Part shown: piece after piece, positions 53,716 through 64,000 of the stretch | How the letters are laid out: each line of letters opens with the position of its first letter | How positions within the stretch are numbered: the stretch's first letter is position 1 | Assembly: GCA_016720065.1 (NCBI GenBank) | Contig: JADJXY010000002.1 | Coordinates: forward strand, 323,001 to 387,000 | From: Betaproteobacteria bacterium | GTDB lineage: Bacteria > Pseudomonadota > Gammaproteobacteria > Burkholderiales > Rhodocyclaceae | Direction of reading: 5' to 3' | Length of the DNA: 64,000 nucleotides | Made by a program: the position numbers and the translations under genes | Notes under the pieces: model-generated | Told to the model about the DNA's origin: nothing | The model's input: the letters and a program-made list of their open reading frames with translations, nothing else | The model's database searches: none

Positions 53716-54309
53716 TCAGATCAGCCGGCTTGCGGCGAAGAGCGCCAGCAGTAGAAAGAACACGCCGCTGACGCGGTGAATCCACACCAGGGGAAGTCGC
53801 TGAAGCAGCCGCCGACCGGCGATCACACCCAGGATGGAGGTCGCCGCCAGGGCGAGGGTGGCTCCCGACCACACCGCACTGGACGGGGCGGTGCTCCCCA
53901 GGCCGGCAACGGCAATCTGGGTCTTGTCGCCGAATTCGGCCAGAAAGATCAGGGCGAAGGTGGTGACCAGAACGCCCCGGCCGGTTTTTTCCTCCCGCAC
54001 TTCGTCTTCCTCCTCCTCGCGGTAGCGCAGGGCCTGTATCCCGAAGGCGGCGAAGAGCAGCGCCACGGCGGCCGTGACCAAGCCCTCGGGCAGCCAGGCG
54101 GCGACGGCGGAGCCGAACAGGACGGCCAGGCCATTGAGGAGAGCAAAGGCGGCGATGGCGCCGGCCGCAACCGGTAGGCCCCGATGGCGGGCCGCCAGTG
54201 ACATGCAGACCAACTGGCTCTTGTCGCCTACCTCGGCCAGAGCGATGAGGGCGAAGGCGGTGCCGGCAGAAGTGAGCCAGGTGCCCCAGGCACCGGTTTC
54301 GGCGATCAC
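53716..54309 (-). CDS. GDT1/TMEM165 (UPF0016) family Mn2+/Ca2+ transporter
   Basis: 197 residues with about six membrane helices in two inverted halves. Each half carries the family motif E-x-G-D-K-(S/T): ALIALAEVGDKSQLVCM and ALIFLAEFGDKTQIAVAG, joined by an acidic loop (REEEEDEVREEK). Bacterial members export manganese. It begins 6 bp after the fur stop on the same strand, so iron regulator and manganese exporter are probably co-transcribed. Confidence 0.93.
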   Translation of the reverse strand: MIAETGAWGTWLTSAGTAFALIALAEVGDKSQLVCMSLAARHRGLPVAAGAIAAFALLNGLAVLFGSAVAAWLPEGLVTAAVALLFAAFGIQALRYREEEEDEVREEKTGRGVLVTTFALIFLAEFGDKTQIAVAGLGSTAPSSAVWSGATLALAATSILGVIAGRRLLQRLPLVWIHRVSGVFFLLLALFAASRLI

Positions 54310-54315
54310 GGCCGC

Positions 54316-54765
54316 TTAATTCTTGATCTTGGGCGTTCCCGCAGCGCGACTGGGGCAGTCTGCCTTGCTGCAATGGGCGTAGAGGTAGAGCGCGTGCTCC
54401 TGGATGGAAAAGCCTCTTTCGGTCGCGATCTGGTGCTGGCGTTGCTCGATTTCCGCATCGTAGAACTCTTCGACCTTGCCACAATCGATGCAGACCAGGT
54501 GGTCGTGATGCGTGCCGGCGTTGATTTCAAAAACGGCCTTGCCGGATTCGAAAAAGTGGCGCTCCAGGAGACCCGCCTGCTCGAACTGCGTCAACACCCG
54601 GTAAACCGTGGCGAGGCCGATGTCCATGCCTTCCGCGAGGAGGGCCCGATAGACGTCTTCCGCCGTCATGTGGCGGACGCTGCTCTTTTCGAACAATTCC
54701 AGAATTTTCAGCCGGGGGAAGGTGGCCTTCAGTCCCATGTTCTTGAGGCTTTGCGGGTCGCTCAT
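54316..54765 (-). CDS. fur: Ferric uptake regulator Fur
   Basis: 149 residues from ATG 54765. Winged helix with LKNMGLKATFPRLKILELFE and MDIGLATVYRVLTQFEQAGL; metal sites HHDHLVCIDCGKVEEF and a C-terminal HCSKADC. Fur represses iron-uptake genes when bound to Fe2+. The fur-bamE divergent arrangement is conserved in proteobacteria. GDT1 follows in the same unit. Confidence 0.98.
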   Translation of the reverse strand: MSDPQSLKNMGLKATFPRLKILELFEKSSVRHMTAEDVYRALLAEGMDIGLATVYRVLTQFEQAGLLERHFFESGKAVFEINAGTHHDHLVCIDCGKVEEFYDAEIEQRQHQIATERGFSIQEHALYLYAHCSKADCPSRAAGTPKIKN

Positions 54766-54862
54766 CGTCGTTCTACCAGTGGGGGCAAGGCCTGGGGCCG
54801 GGTGGATTTCGGGTATGATAGTACGCTTTGGTCCCGTTGAAGAACTCCCTCCGCACGCCGCC

Positions 54863-55342
54863 ATGACCTTTCAGCGCATCCTGATCGCCGCCCTCCTCGT
54901 CGGGCTCGCAGCCTGCTCGAACGTTCCGCGGATCGTCACCGAGTACCGCATCGACGTGCAGCAGGGCAATGTGCTTACCCAGGAAATGGTGTCCCAGCTC
55001 AAGCCTGGCCAGACCCGGGATCAGGTGCGCTTCCTGCTCGGGACGCCTCTCCTGGCCGATATTTTCCATGCCGAGCGCTGGGACTACGTCTATCGCCTCG
55101 AGAACGGCCGGACGAACGCTGTCGAGATGCGCAAATTTTCTGTATTCTTCAATGCAGATGGCCGCCTGGAGAAGGTTTCGGGGGATGTCGAAGTCGCTCA
55201 GGTGGCCGATCTGACCGCGCCGGTAGCCAGTACCCAGGTGATCGACCTGGGGTCGCTGCCGACAGACGCCGAAGGCAAGCCCTTGCCGCCGGCTGACGAA
55301 AAAGGCTTTTTCGGGCGCCTGCTGGAAAAAGTCGGCTTATAA
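54863..55342 (+). CDS. bamE: Outer-membrane assembly lipoprotein BamE
   Basis: 159 residues. Lipoprotein signal MTFQRILIAALLVGLAAC, then the BamE fold: VLTQEMVSQLKPGQTRDQVR, FLLGTPLLADIFHAERWDYV and FFNADGRLEKVSGD. It is part of the BAM complex that folds beta-barrels into the outer membrane. A TATGAT -10-like box lies at 54814-54819 in the gap shared with fur. dapB follows after 15 bp. Confidence 0.96.
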   Translation: MTFQRILIAALLVGLAACSNVPRIVTEYRIDVQQGNVLTQEMVSQLKPGQTRDQVRFLLGTPLLADIFHAERWDYVYRLENGRTNAVEMRKFSVFFNADGRLEKVSGDVEVAQVADLTAPVASTQVIDLGSLPTDAEGKPLPPADEKGFFGRLLEKVGL

Positions 55343-55357
55343 CAAGAGGGGCAGAAG

Positions 55358-56164
55358 ATGAAGGGTTTGCGGATCGGCATCGTCGGTGCCGGGGGGCGCA
55401 TGGGCCGTACGCTGATCGAGGCGGTCCTCAAGGATGGCGAAGCGGTCCTCGCGGCAGCGATCGACATCCCGGGCAGCCCCCACCTGGGGCGCCCCGCCGG
55501 AGAACTTGCCGGTTTTCCGGGCGGTGTCCCGGTGACGGCGGATTTGGTTGCCGCGCTGGAAGGCTGTGATTGCCTCATCGATTTCACCCGTCCGGAAGGC
55601 ACGTTGCACCACTTGGCGCTGTGTGCCGATCGGGGGGTGGCCATGGTCATCGGCACGACGGGTTTCGATGCGGCGGGCAAGGCAGCCATCGCGGCGGCGG
55701 CAGAGCGCGTCCCGGTTGTTTTCGCGCCCAATATGGCGGTGGGGGTCAATGTGGTGTTTCGCCTGCTCGATCTCGCTGCCCGCATCCTGAATACGGGTTA
55801 CGACGTCGAAATTGTCGAGGCCCACCATCGCATGAAGGTTGATGCCCCCTCAGGAACCGCCCTGCGCATGGGGGAGGTCGTCGCCGCGGCACTGGGGCGC
55901 GATTTGAAGGATTGCGCGGTATATGGCCGCGAGGGCGTGACCGGCGAGCGGGATCCTTCCACCATCGGCTTTGCAACGGTGCGGGGGGGCGATATCGTCG
56001 GTGACCACACGGTGATGTTCTGCGGCATCGGCGAGCGCGTCGAGGTCAGCCACAAGGCCGGGGGGCGGATGCCCTATGCCCTGGGAAGCCTGCGCGCCGC
56101 AAGGTACATGCTGGGCAAGGAACGGGGCCTCTTCGACATGCAGGACGTCCTGGGGCTGCGCTGA
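55358..56164 (+). CDS. dapB: 4-hydroxy-tetrahydrodipicolinate reductase DapB
   Basis: 268 residues. NAD(P)-binding IGIVGAGGRMGRTLIEAV, IDFTRPEGTLHHLALC, and the catalytic VEAHHRMKVDAPSGTALRMG. It reduces the cyclic intermediate to tetrahydrodipicolinate in lysine/diaminopimelate synthesis. ATG 55358 follows AGAGGGGCAGAAG. It is the second gene of the bamE-dapB run; an inverted-repeat element follows the stop. Confidence 0.98.
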   Translation: MKGLRIGIVGAGGRMGRTLIEAVLKDGEAVLAAAIDIPGSPHLGRPAGELAGFPGGVPVTADLVAALEGCDCLIDFTRPEGTLHHLALCADRGVAMVIGTTGFDAAGKAAIAAAAERVPVVFAPNMAVGVNVVFRLLDLAARILNTGYDVEIVEAHHRMKVDAPSGTALRMGEVVAAALGRDLKDCAVYGREGVTGERDPSTIGFATVRGGDIVGDHTVMFCGIGERVEVSHKAGGRMPYALGSLRAARYMLGKERGLFDMQDVLGLR

Positions 56165-56181
56165 TTCGAAGCGAAGGGTGC

Positions 56182-56255
56182 CACGTGAAATGTGAAGGGT
56201 GAGGGCATGTCAGCAAGGATGGGTGTTCCGCATTTCACCTTTCGTTTTTCACTTC
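56182..56255. repeat. Inverted GTGAAA-rich repeat between dapB and a hybrid kinase gene
   Basis: Left arm CACGTGAAATGTGAAGGGTG (56182-56201, continuing to 56203) and right arm CATTTCACCTTTCGTTTTTC (56231-56250, continuing to 56255) pair imperfectly. The unit resembles the element at 33297-33375. Confidence 0.5.
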
Positions 56256-56271
56256 TGACCGGGTTCCGGCC

Positions 56272-58824
56272 GTGAAATCCCAATTCCTCAACCGTCAACT
56301 CCAGGAGATTTTCCCCGGGGGCGGTGAGGAGCGTCTGCGGGCCTTGCTGTCAGCCATCGAGGGGGGGCACGGCGAGCTTGTCCGGGGGCTGGCGCGCTTT
56401 CTGGAGGCGGCCGATAGCACCTACAGCATGTACGCCAATCTCCAGCATTGGCAGAACGAGCTTTCGGGGGACGCGCTGTCCGACTGGAATCTCCGCTCCG
56501 GCAATATCGAATCCGGCCGCAAATGGAAGACCCTGCTGGGCTACGATGGGGCGGACGGCGACGATAGCGTGGCTGGATGGCAAAGACTGGTCAATCCGGA
56601 CGATCTGCGCACCCTGCAGGCGCGCATCGCTGCCCATGCCCAGGACAGGACCCCGCTGTTTACCGCCGATGTCCGCATGCGGACCAAGGCTGGCGATTGG
56701 CGGTGGTTCCAGGTACGCGGGCTGATCACCGCGAGGGATCCGGGTGGGGAGCCCCTGCGCATGTTGGTCCTGCATCGGGACGTGAGCGCAGATCGGGAGT
56801 CGGAAGCGCGTCTGGTGGCAGCCAAGGAAGCGGCGGAGACGGCGAACCGCGCGCGGGGTGCCTTCCTGGCCAATATGAGCCACGAGATCCGGACGCCCAT
56901 GAACGGCATCATCGGCATGACCGAGCTTGCCCTCGATACGAATCTTGACGCCGAGCAGCGCCATTACCTCAAGACGGTCAAGTCTTCGGCCGAGGCTTTG
57001 CTGACCATCGTGAATGACATCCTAGATTTTTCCAAGATCGAGGCCGGCAAGATGCAGGTCGAGGCCATCAGCTTCAACCTTACCGATCTGGTCCTGGAAG
57101 CCGCCCGCGTCATGGCGGTGAGCGCCCACAAGAAGGGCCTGGAACTGCTGGTCACCCTGGCTGCCGAGGTGCCCGGCCGGGTGATCGGCGATCCGATCCG
57201 TATTCGCCAGCTGTTGACCAACCTGCTGGGCAACGCCATCAAATTTACCGAGAAGGGTGAGGTTCAGGTCGAGGTTGCCGTGGAACGCATGTCGCCCCAC
57301 TCCCTCTGGCTGCGTTTCCAGGTCCGCGATTCCGGAATCGGCATCCCGCCGGACAAGCAGGGGGCGATATTCGACGCTTTTTCCCAGGCCGACATTTCGA
57401 CGACCCGCCGTTTCGGCGGCACGGGGCTGGGGCTCGCCATCTGTTCCCGGCTGGTTCAACTCCTCGATGGCCGCATCTGGCTGGAAAGCGCCGAGGGCAA
57501 GGGGGCGACCTTTTACTTCACGGCGCGCTTTGGCATCGATCGCGACGCGGCCGATGTGGCTCCACGCAAGTTTACGGGCCGTCGCGCGCTGGTGATCGAT
57601 GACAATCCGCAGACTGCCCGCCACCTGGTGGCTTTGCTCGAACGACTGGGGATTCAGGCTTCCGGCGCGACGGAAGCGGGCCCGGCACTGGAGGCGGTGG
57701 AACGGTCCCGGTCGGTGGATTTTCCCTACGACCTCATTCTCGCCGACGCGACCATGGACGCGCCCGGGGGATTTGCCCTCGCCGAGCATTGGAGCAGCGG
57801 GCGTCAGCGCGAAAAGCTGGTCATGTTGTTGAGCACCGAAAATCAGCGGCACGATCTGGCGCGTTTGCGCGAGCTTCGGGTTTCCGCCCATTTGGTCAAG
57901 CCGGTGGGCCTGGCCGACTTGGGAGACGCCCTGGCTCTCGCCCTGGGAGAATCCGGCGGGACGGCCGAGGGCGGCGCCCTGCTCGACGCCTTCGAGGTCG
58001 ATGCCGCACTTGCCGCGGGTGACGAGCCGATTCTGGATATCCTCCTGGTGGAAGACAACCCGGTGAATCAGGAACTCGCGGTTCGGCTGCTCCAGCGCCG
58101 CTCGCACCGGGTGGTGGTGGCCAACAACGGAGCGGAAGCGCTGGAGTGGTTCGAGAAACAGCGTTTCGATGTGATTCTGATGGACATGCAGATGCCCGTC
58201 ATGGGGGGCGTCGAGGCGGCCGAGGCCATCCGCGCGCGGGAAATGCGCCGCAGTTGGGTTGTTTCCGACGCGTTCAAGCCCGTCTGGATCGTGGCCATGA
58301 CAGCCAACGTCATGGAGAGCGATCGGGAGCGATGTCTGCAGGCCGGCATGAACGACTATCTCGCCAAGCCCTTGCGCCCGGAACTGCTCTACGAGGCGCT
58401 GGACCGGGCTGTGGATGAGGATTCGGTGGGCAGCACCAGCCTGTGGGAAACGGGCGCCAATGCCGAACCCCTGCGTCTGGATATGGAGTCGGCCCTGAAG
58501 GAAATCGGCGATGCCGACCTGCTGGCCAATATGGCAGGCATGATGCTCGCGGAGTGGGACAGCCACGTGGAGCATCTGCGGCAGTCGCTGGCTGCCCGTA
58601 GCGCTTCCGAGCTGCGCATGCATGCCCATACGCTGAAAAGTCTCCTGGCCATGTTCCACGCCGATACCGCGCGGCAGCTTGCGCTGGACCTGGAGCAGGC
58701 AGCCATCGTCCCCGGGGGAATTTCCTGGGACGACTGTGGGCGCCGTTTTTCTCTCCTCGAAGAGGAAATGGCAGGACTCAAACCGGAACTCAAGCGCTTC
58801 GTGGACCATCGCGGCCGCGGCTGA
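56272..58824 (+). CDS. Multidomain hybrid histidine kinase (PAS-HK-REC-REC-HPt)
   Basis: 850 residues, no membrane segment. A PAS domain (about 68-175, KMRTKAGDWRWFQVRG-type end) leads to HisKA with His204 in NMSHEIRTPMNGIIGM and HATPase with FGGTGLGLAICSRLVQLLDG. Two receivers follow: the first (about 437-560) has VIDDNPQTARHL and LILADATMD and is divergent; the second (about 585-715) is canonical with VEDNPVNQELAVRL and LMDMQMPVMGG. A C-terminal HPt has MHAHTLKSLLAMF. All phosphorelay steps are thus in one chain, of the BarA/RpfC architecture. GTG 56272 is the apparent start, without a clear Shine-Dalgarno. It is inserted between dapB and carA. Confidence 0.92.
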   Translation: MKSQFLNRQLQEIFPGGGEERLRALLSAIEGGHGELVRGLARFLEAADSTYSMYANLQHWQNELSGDALSDWNLRSGNIESGRKWKTLLGYDGADGDDSVAGWQRLVNPDDLRTLQARIAAHAQDRTPLFTADVRMRTKAGDWRWFQVRGLITARDPGGEPLRMLVLHRDVSADRESEARLVAAKEAAETANRARGAFLANMSHEIRTPMNGIIGMTELALDTNLDAEQRHYLKTVKSSAEALLTIVNDILDFSKIEAGKMQVEAISFNLTDLVLEAARVMAVSAHKKGLELLVTLAAEVPGRVIGDPIRIRQLLTNLLGNAIKFTEKGEVQVEVAVERMSPHSLWLRFQVRDSGIGIPPDKQGAIFDAFSQADISTTRRFGGTGLGLAICSRLVQLLDGRIWLESAEGKGATFYFTARFGIDRDAADVAPRKFTGRRALVIDDNPQTARHLVALLERLGIQASGATEAGPALEAVERSRSVDFPYDLILADATMDAPGGFALAEHWSSGRQREKLVMLLSTENQRHDLARLRELRVSAHLVKPVGLADLGDALALALGESGGTAEGGALLDAFEVDAALAAGDEPILDILLVEDNPVNQELAVRLLQRRSHRVVVANNGAEALEWFEKQRFDVILMDMQMPVMGGVEAAEAIRAREMRRSWVVSDAFKPVWIVAMTANVMESDRERCLQAGMNDYLAKPLRPELLYEALDRAVDEDSVGSTSLWETGANAEPLRLDMESALKEIGDADLLANMAGMMLAEWDSHVEHLRQSLAARSASELRMHAHTLKSLLAMFHADTARQLALDLEQAAIVPGGISWDDCGRRFSLLEEEMAGLKPELKRFVDHRGRG

Positions 58825-58838
58825 TTCACGCGGCAAGC

Positions 58839-58868
58839 TTGTCCGGAAAGGCGCATTTCGGCTATAAT
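58839..58868 (+). promoter_or_regulatory. Sigma-70 promoter of carAB
   Basis: TTGTCC (58839-58844), 18-bp spacer, perfect TATAAT (58863-58868). Predicted start about 58875, giving a leader of about 75 nt before carA. Confidence 0.75.
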
Positions 58869-58887
58869 TTCAAGGTTTTGGACTTGC

Positions 58888-58915
58888 GAGCGGGGAGGCG
58901 TTTGCCTTCCCGCTC
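58888..58915 (+). promoter_or_regulatory. Stable hairpin in the carA 5' leader
   Basis: GAGCGGGGAGGC / GCCTTCCCGCTC, twelve pairs with one G-U, loop GTTT. It lies 34 bp before the carA start codon within the predicted transcript. No T-run follows, so it may act by pausing, protein binding or RNA stability. Confidence 0.5.
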
Positions 58916-58949
58916 GGCACATCATAAGCAGAAATTAGGAGAGCCGGTC

Positions 58950-60107
58950 GTGCCGTTGCTGCCCACATCATCCCCCGCCATTCTCGCCCTCGCCGACGGA
59001 ACGGTTTTCAAAGGGCAATCCATCGGCGCCGATGGCGTCACCAGTGGCGAAGTGGTTTTCAACACCGCCATGTCGGGCTACCAGGAAATCCTCACCGATC
59101 CCTCCTATTGCCGCCAGATCGTTACCCTGACCTATCCCCACATCGGCAACACCGGCTGCAATGCTGAGGATTTCGAGTCCGCCGCCAACTACGCCGCCGG
59201 CCTGGTCATCCGTGACCTGCCCCTGCGCGCATCCAGTTGGCGGTCGGAGGACGATCTCTCGTCCTACCTCAAGAAGCACGGTATCGTCGCCATCGCCGGC
59301 ATCGACACCCGCAAGCTCACCCGCATCCTGCGCGAAAAGGGCGCCCAGTCCGGCTGCATCCTGGCCGGTGAGGTCGAAGAGTCCAAGGCCCTGGCCTTGG
59401 CCCGCGCTTTCCCCGGCCTGGCCGGCATGGACCTGGCCAAGGTGGTGTCGGTCAAGGAGGGCTACCCCTGGAGCGAGGGGGAATGGAACCTGCAGGGCTA
59501 TCAGCCCGGCGCCGCCACGCGCTTCAAGGTCGTCGCCTATGATTTCGGTGTCAAGCGCAACATCCTGCGCATGCTCGCCGCCCGCGGCTGTGAACTGACC
59601 GTGGTGCCGGCCCAGACGCCGGCTGCCGAGGTGCTGGCCATGAAGCCGGACGGCGTTTTCCTCTCCAACGGCCCTGGCGACCCGGAGCCTTGCGATTACG
59701 CCATCGCCGCCATCCGCGAGTTTCTCGACCGCGGCGTGCCGACCTTCGGCATCTGCCTCGGCCACCAGTTGCTGGCCCTGGCGTCCGGCGCCAAGACCCT
59801 GAAGATGAAGTTCGGCCACCACGGCGCCAACCATCCGGTGAAGGACATGGATACCGGCCAGGTGCTTATCACCAGCCAGAACCATGGTTTCGCGGTGGAT
59901 GGCGATACCCTGCCGGCCAACCTGCGGGCCACCCACGTTTCCCTATTCGACGGCTCCCTGCAGGGTATCGCCCGCACCGACGTGCCGGCCTTCTCCTTCC
60001 AGGGCCACCCGGAAGCGAGCCCCGGTCCCCATGATGTGGCCTACCTGTTCGACCGCTTCCTCGACCTCATGACCCGCGGCGTGGCCGCGCTGCAGCCGGC
60101 CCAGTAA
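58950..60107 (+). CDS. carA: Carbamoyl-phosphate synthase small subunit CarA
   Basis: 385 residues from GTG 58950, with AGGAGAG six bases upstream; the longer open frame would cross the promoter. N-terminal ALADGTVFKGQSIGADG, class I glutamine amidotransferase with Cys in FGICLGHQLLALASGA and the His/Glu pair in FSFQGHPEASPGPHD. It supplies ammonia from glutamine to CarB for pyrimidine and arginine synthesis. carB follows 18 bp later. Confidence 0.98.
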   Translation: MPLLPTSSPAILALADGTVFKGQSIGADGVTSGEVVFNTAMSGYQEILTDPSYCRQIVTLTYPHIGNTGCNAEDFESAANYAAGLVIRDLPLRASSWRSEDDLSSYLKKHGIVAIAGIDTRKLTRILREKGAQSGCILAGEVEESKALALARAFPGLAGMDLAKVVSVKEGYPWSEGEWNLQGYQPGAATRFKVVAYDFGVKRNILRMLAARGCELTVVPAQTPAAEVLAMKPDGVFLSNGPGDPEPCDYAIAAIREFLDRGVPTFGICLGHQLLALASGAKTLKMKFGHHGANHPVKDMDTGQVLITSQNHGFAVDGDTLPANLRATHVSLFDGSLQGIARTDVPAFSFQGHPEASPGPHDVAYLFDRFLDLMTRGVAALQPAQ

Positions 60108-60125
60108 GGCAAGGCAGGATTCACT

Positions 60126-63332
<3,207 letters not shown>

Positions 63333-63343
63333 ACAACCCACCG

Positions 63344-63377
63344 GACCGCCGGGGACGCCATTGAGGCGCCGGCGGTC
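63344..63377 (+). terminator. Hairpin with T-rich tail between carB and greA
   Basis: GACCGCCGG (63344-63352) pairs perfectly with CCGGCGGTC (63369-63377), followed by TTGCTTTT. Likely an intrinsic, possibly leaky, terminator 20 bp before greA. Confidence 0.65.
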
Positions 63378-63397
63378 TTGCTTTTGCTGGAAGAACC

Positions 63398-63874
63398 ATG
63401 AGCAAGATTCCGCTGACTGTTAACGGCGCCGAGAAACTGCGTGCCGAATTGCATCGCCTCAAGACTGTGGACCGCCCCAACGTGGTGGCTGCGATTGCCG
63501 AAGCCCGCTCCCACGGCGACCTCTCGGAAAACGCCGAATACGATGCCGCCAAGGAGCGCCAGGGCTTTATCGAGGGGCGCATCCAGGAGGTGGAGGGCAA
63601 GCTCTCCAACGCCCAGATCATCGATCCCAAGCTGCTGGATGCCGACGGCCGTTGCGTCTTTGGCGCCACCGTGGAAATGGAAGATCAGGATTCCGGCGAT
63701 GCGGTCACTTACCAGATCGTTGGTGAGGACGAGGCTGACATCAAGATCGGCAAGATTTCAGTCAATTCGCCGGTGGCCCGCGCCCTCATCGGCAAGTACG
63801 CCGGCGACATCGCCCAGGTGCAGGCGCCGGGTGGCATGCGCGAATACGAAATCATCGACGTCCGCTACGTGTAA
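63398..63874 (+). CDS. greA: Transcription elongation factor GreA
   Basis: 158 residues, exact family size. N-terminal coiled coil (MSKIPLTVNGAEKLRAELHR, SHGDLSENAEYDAAKERQGF with the acidic tip residues) and C-terminal FKBP-like domain (VNSPVARALIGKYAGDIAQV). It stimulates cleavage of backtracked transcripts in RNA polymerase. ATG 63398 follows GGAAGAACC. Confidence 0.98.
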   Translation: MSKIPLTVNGAEKLRAELHRLKTVDRPNVVAAIAEARSHGDLSENAEYDAAKERQGFIEGRIQEVEGKLSNAQIIDPKLLDADGRCVFGATVEMEDQDSGDAVTYQIVGEDEADIKIGKISVNSPVARALIGKYAGDIAQVQAPGGMREYEIIDVRYV

Positions 63875-63889
63875 GCGTTTCCCGATCTG

Positions 63890-64000
63890 ATGCGCACCCT
63901 TTCCGAAGTCCTCTACCGCTGGGTGCTGGCGCTTTGGGTTGGCGGGCTGTGCGCCATCGGTTACCTGGCAGCGCCTACGCTGTTCTCCAGCGTAGGGGAT
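63890..64000 (+). CDS. DUF4149-type membrane protein, 5' part only
   Basis: 37 residues are visible before the window ends: MRTLSEVLYRWVLALWVGGL then CAIGYLAAPTLFSS. This N-terminal helix is typical of DUF4149 proteins, small inner-membrane proteins often encoded right after greA in betaproteobacteria. It begins 15 bp after the greA stop, so it is probably in the same transcript. Function unknown. Confidence 0.7.
   Translation, partial: MRTLSEVLYRWVLALWVGGLCAIGYLAAPTLFSSVGD

Overview
The window is GC-rich, gene-dense chromosomal DNA. It most likely comes from a betaproteobacterium of the Rhodocyclales type (Azospira/Dechloromonas/Azoarcus relatives). This is inferred from gene order and protein style, not from a search: rsmI divergent from yraN-gmhA/diaA-BON lipoprotein, grpE-dnaK-dnaJ near hemH-hrcA, nadK-recN, fur divergent from bamE-dapB, carA-carB-greA-DUF4149, and an unusually high number of PAS, FIST, chemoreceptor and hybrid-kinase genes. 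No rRNA, tRNA, CRISPR array or prophage was seen.

Layout. 1-5016: signalling block with a truncated membrane PAS sensor, a soluble FIST-chemoreceptor fusion and a divergent HDOD protein. 5070-10542: kup K+ transporter; a minus-strand operon yraN - exported HIRAN protein - gmhA/diaA - BON lipoprotein - rfaE2 (heptose and envelope); rsmI. 10520-14109: a FIST protein overlapping a PAS hybrid histidine kinase, resembling the NO-sensing NosP/NahK pair. 14312-16574: pyrC, a small lipoprotein and a DUF3025 gene, all overlapping. 16575-17013: a palindromic repeat and a possible IS end. 17014-23789: a Pat-type acetyltransferase, a twin-PAS protein, rnpB, a methyltransferase, and an aerotaxis-like sensor split into two overlapping genes. 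23963-29544: hipBA, cysDN, a RelE-type toxin-antitoxin pair, and a scarred region with a transposase fragment and eleven copies of a 7-bp repeat. 29545-38446: an FHA membrane protein, recQ, lpxH, two cyclophilins, an L,D-transpeptidase and a TPR protein that share a C-terminal domain, and cysS. 38469-39469: a RAYT transposase unit bounded by a perfect 22-bp inverted repeat. 39505-48766: a substrate-binding protein, dnaJ-dnaK-grpE behind a sigma-32-like promoter, a Ser/Thr kinase-cNMP fusion, a c-haem chemoreceptor and an EF-hand-like protein. 48840-64000: hemH-hrcA, nadK-recN, fur-GDT1, bamE-dapB, a multidomain hybrid kinase, carA-carB-greA and the start of a DUF4149 gene.

The housekeeping backbone is conserved. 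The accessory content is mostly sensory. Two FIST modules (one wired to chemotaxis output, one to a phosphorelay), a c-haem receptor and a split PAS receptor together suggest a cell tuned to redox, O2 or NO and metabolite signals. The best candidates for less described biology are the FIST-MCP/PAS/HDOD block, the kinase-cNMP/haem-MCP/EF-hand insertion in the heat-shock locus, and the exported single-domain HIRAN protein.
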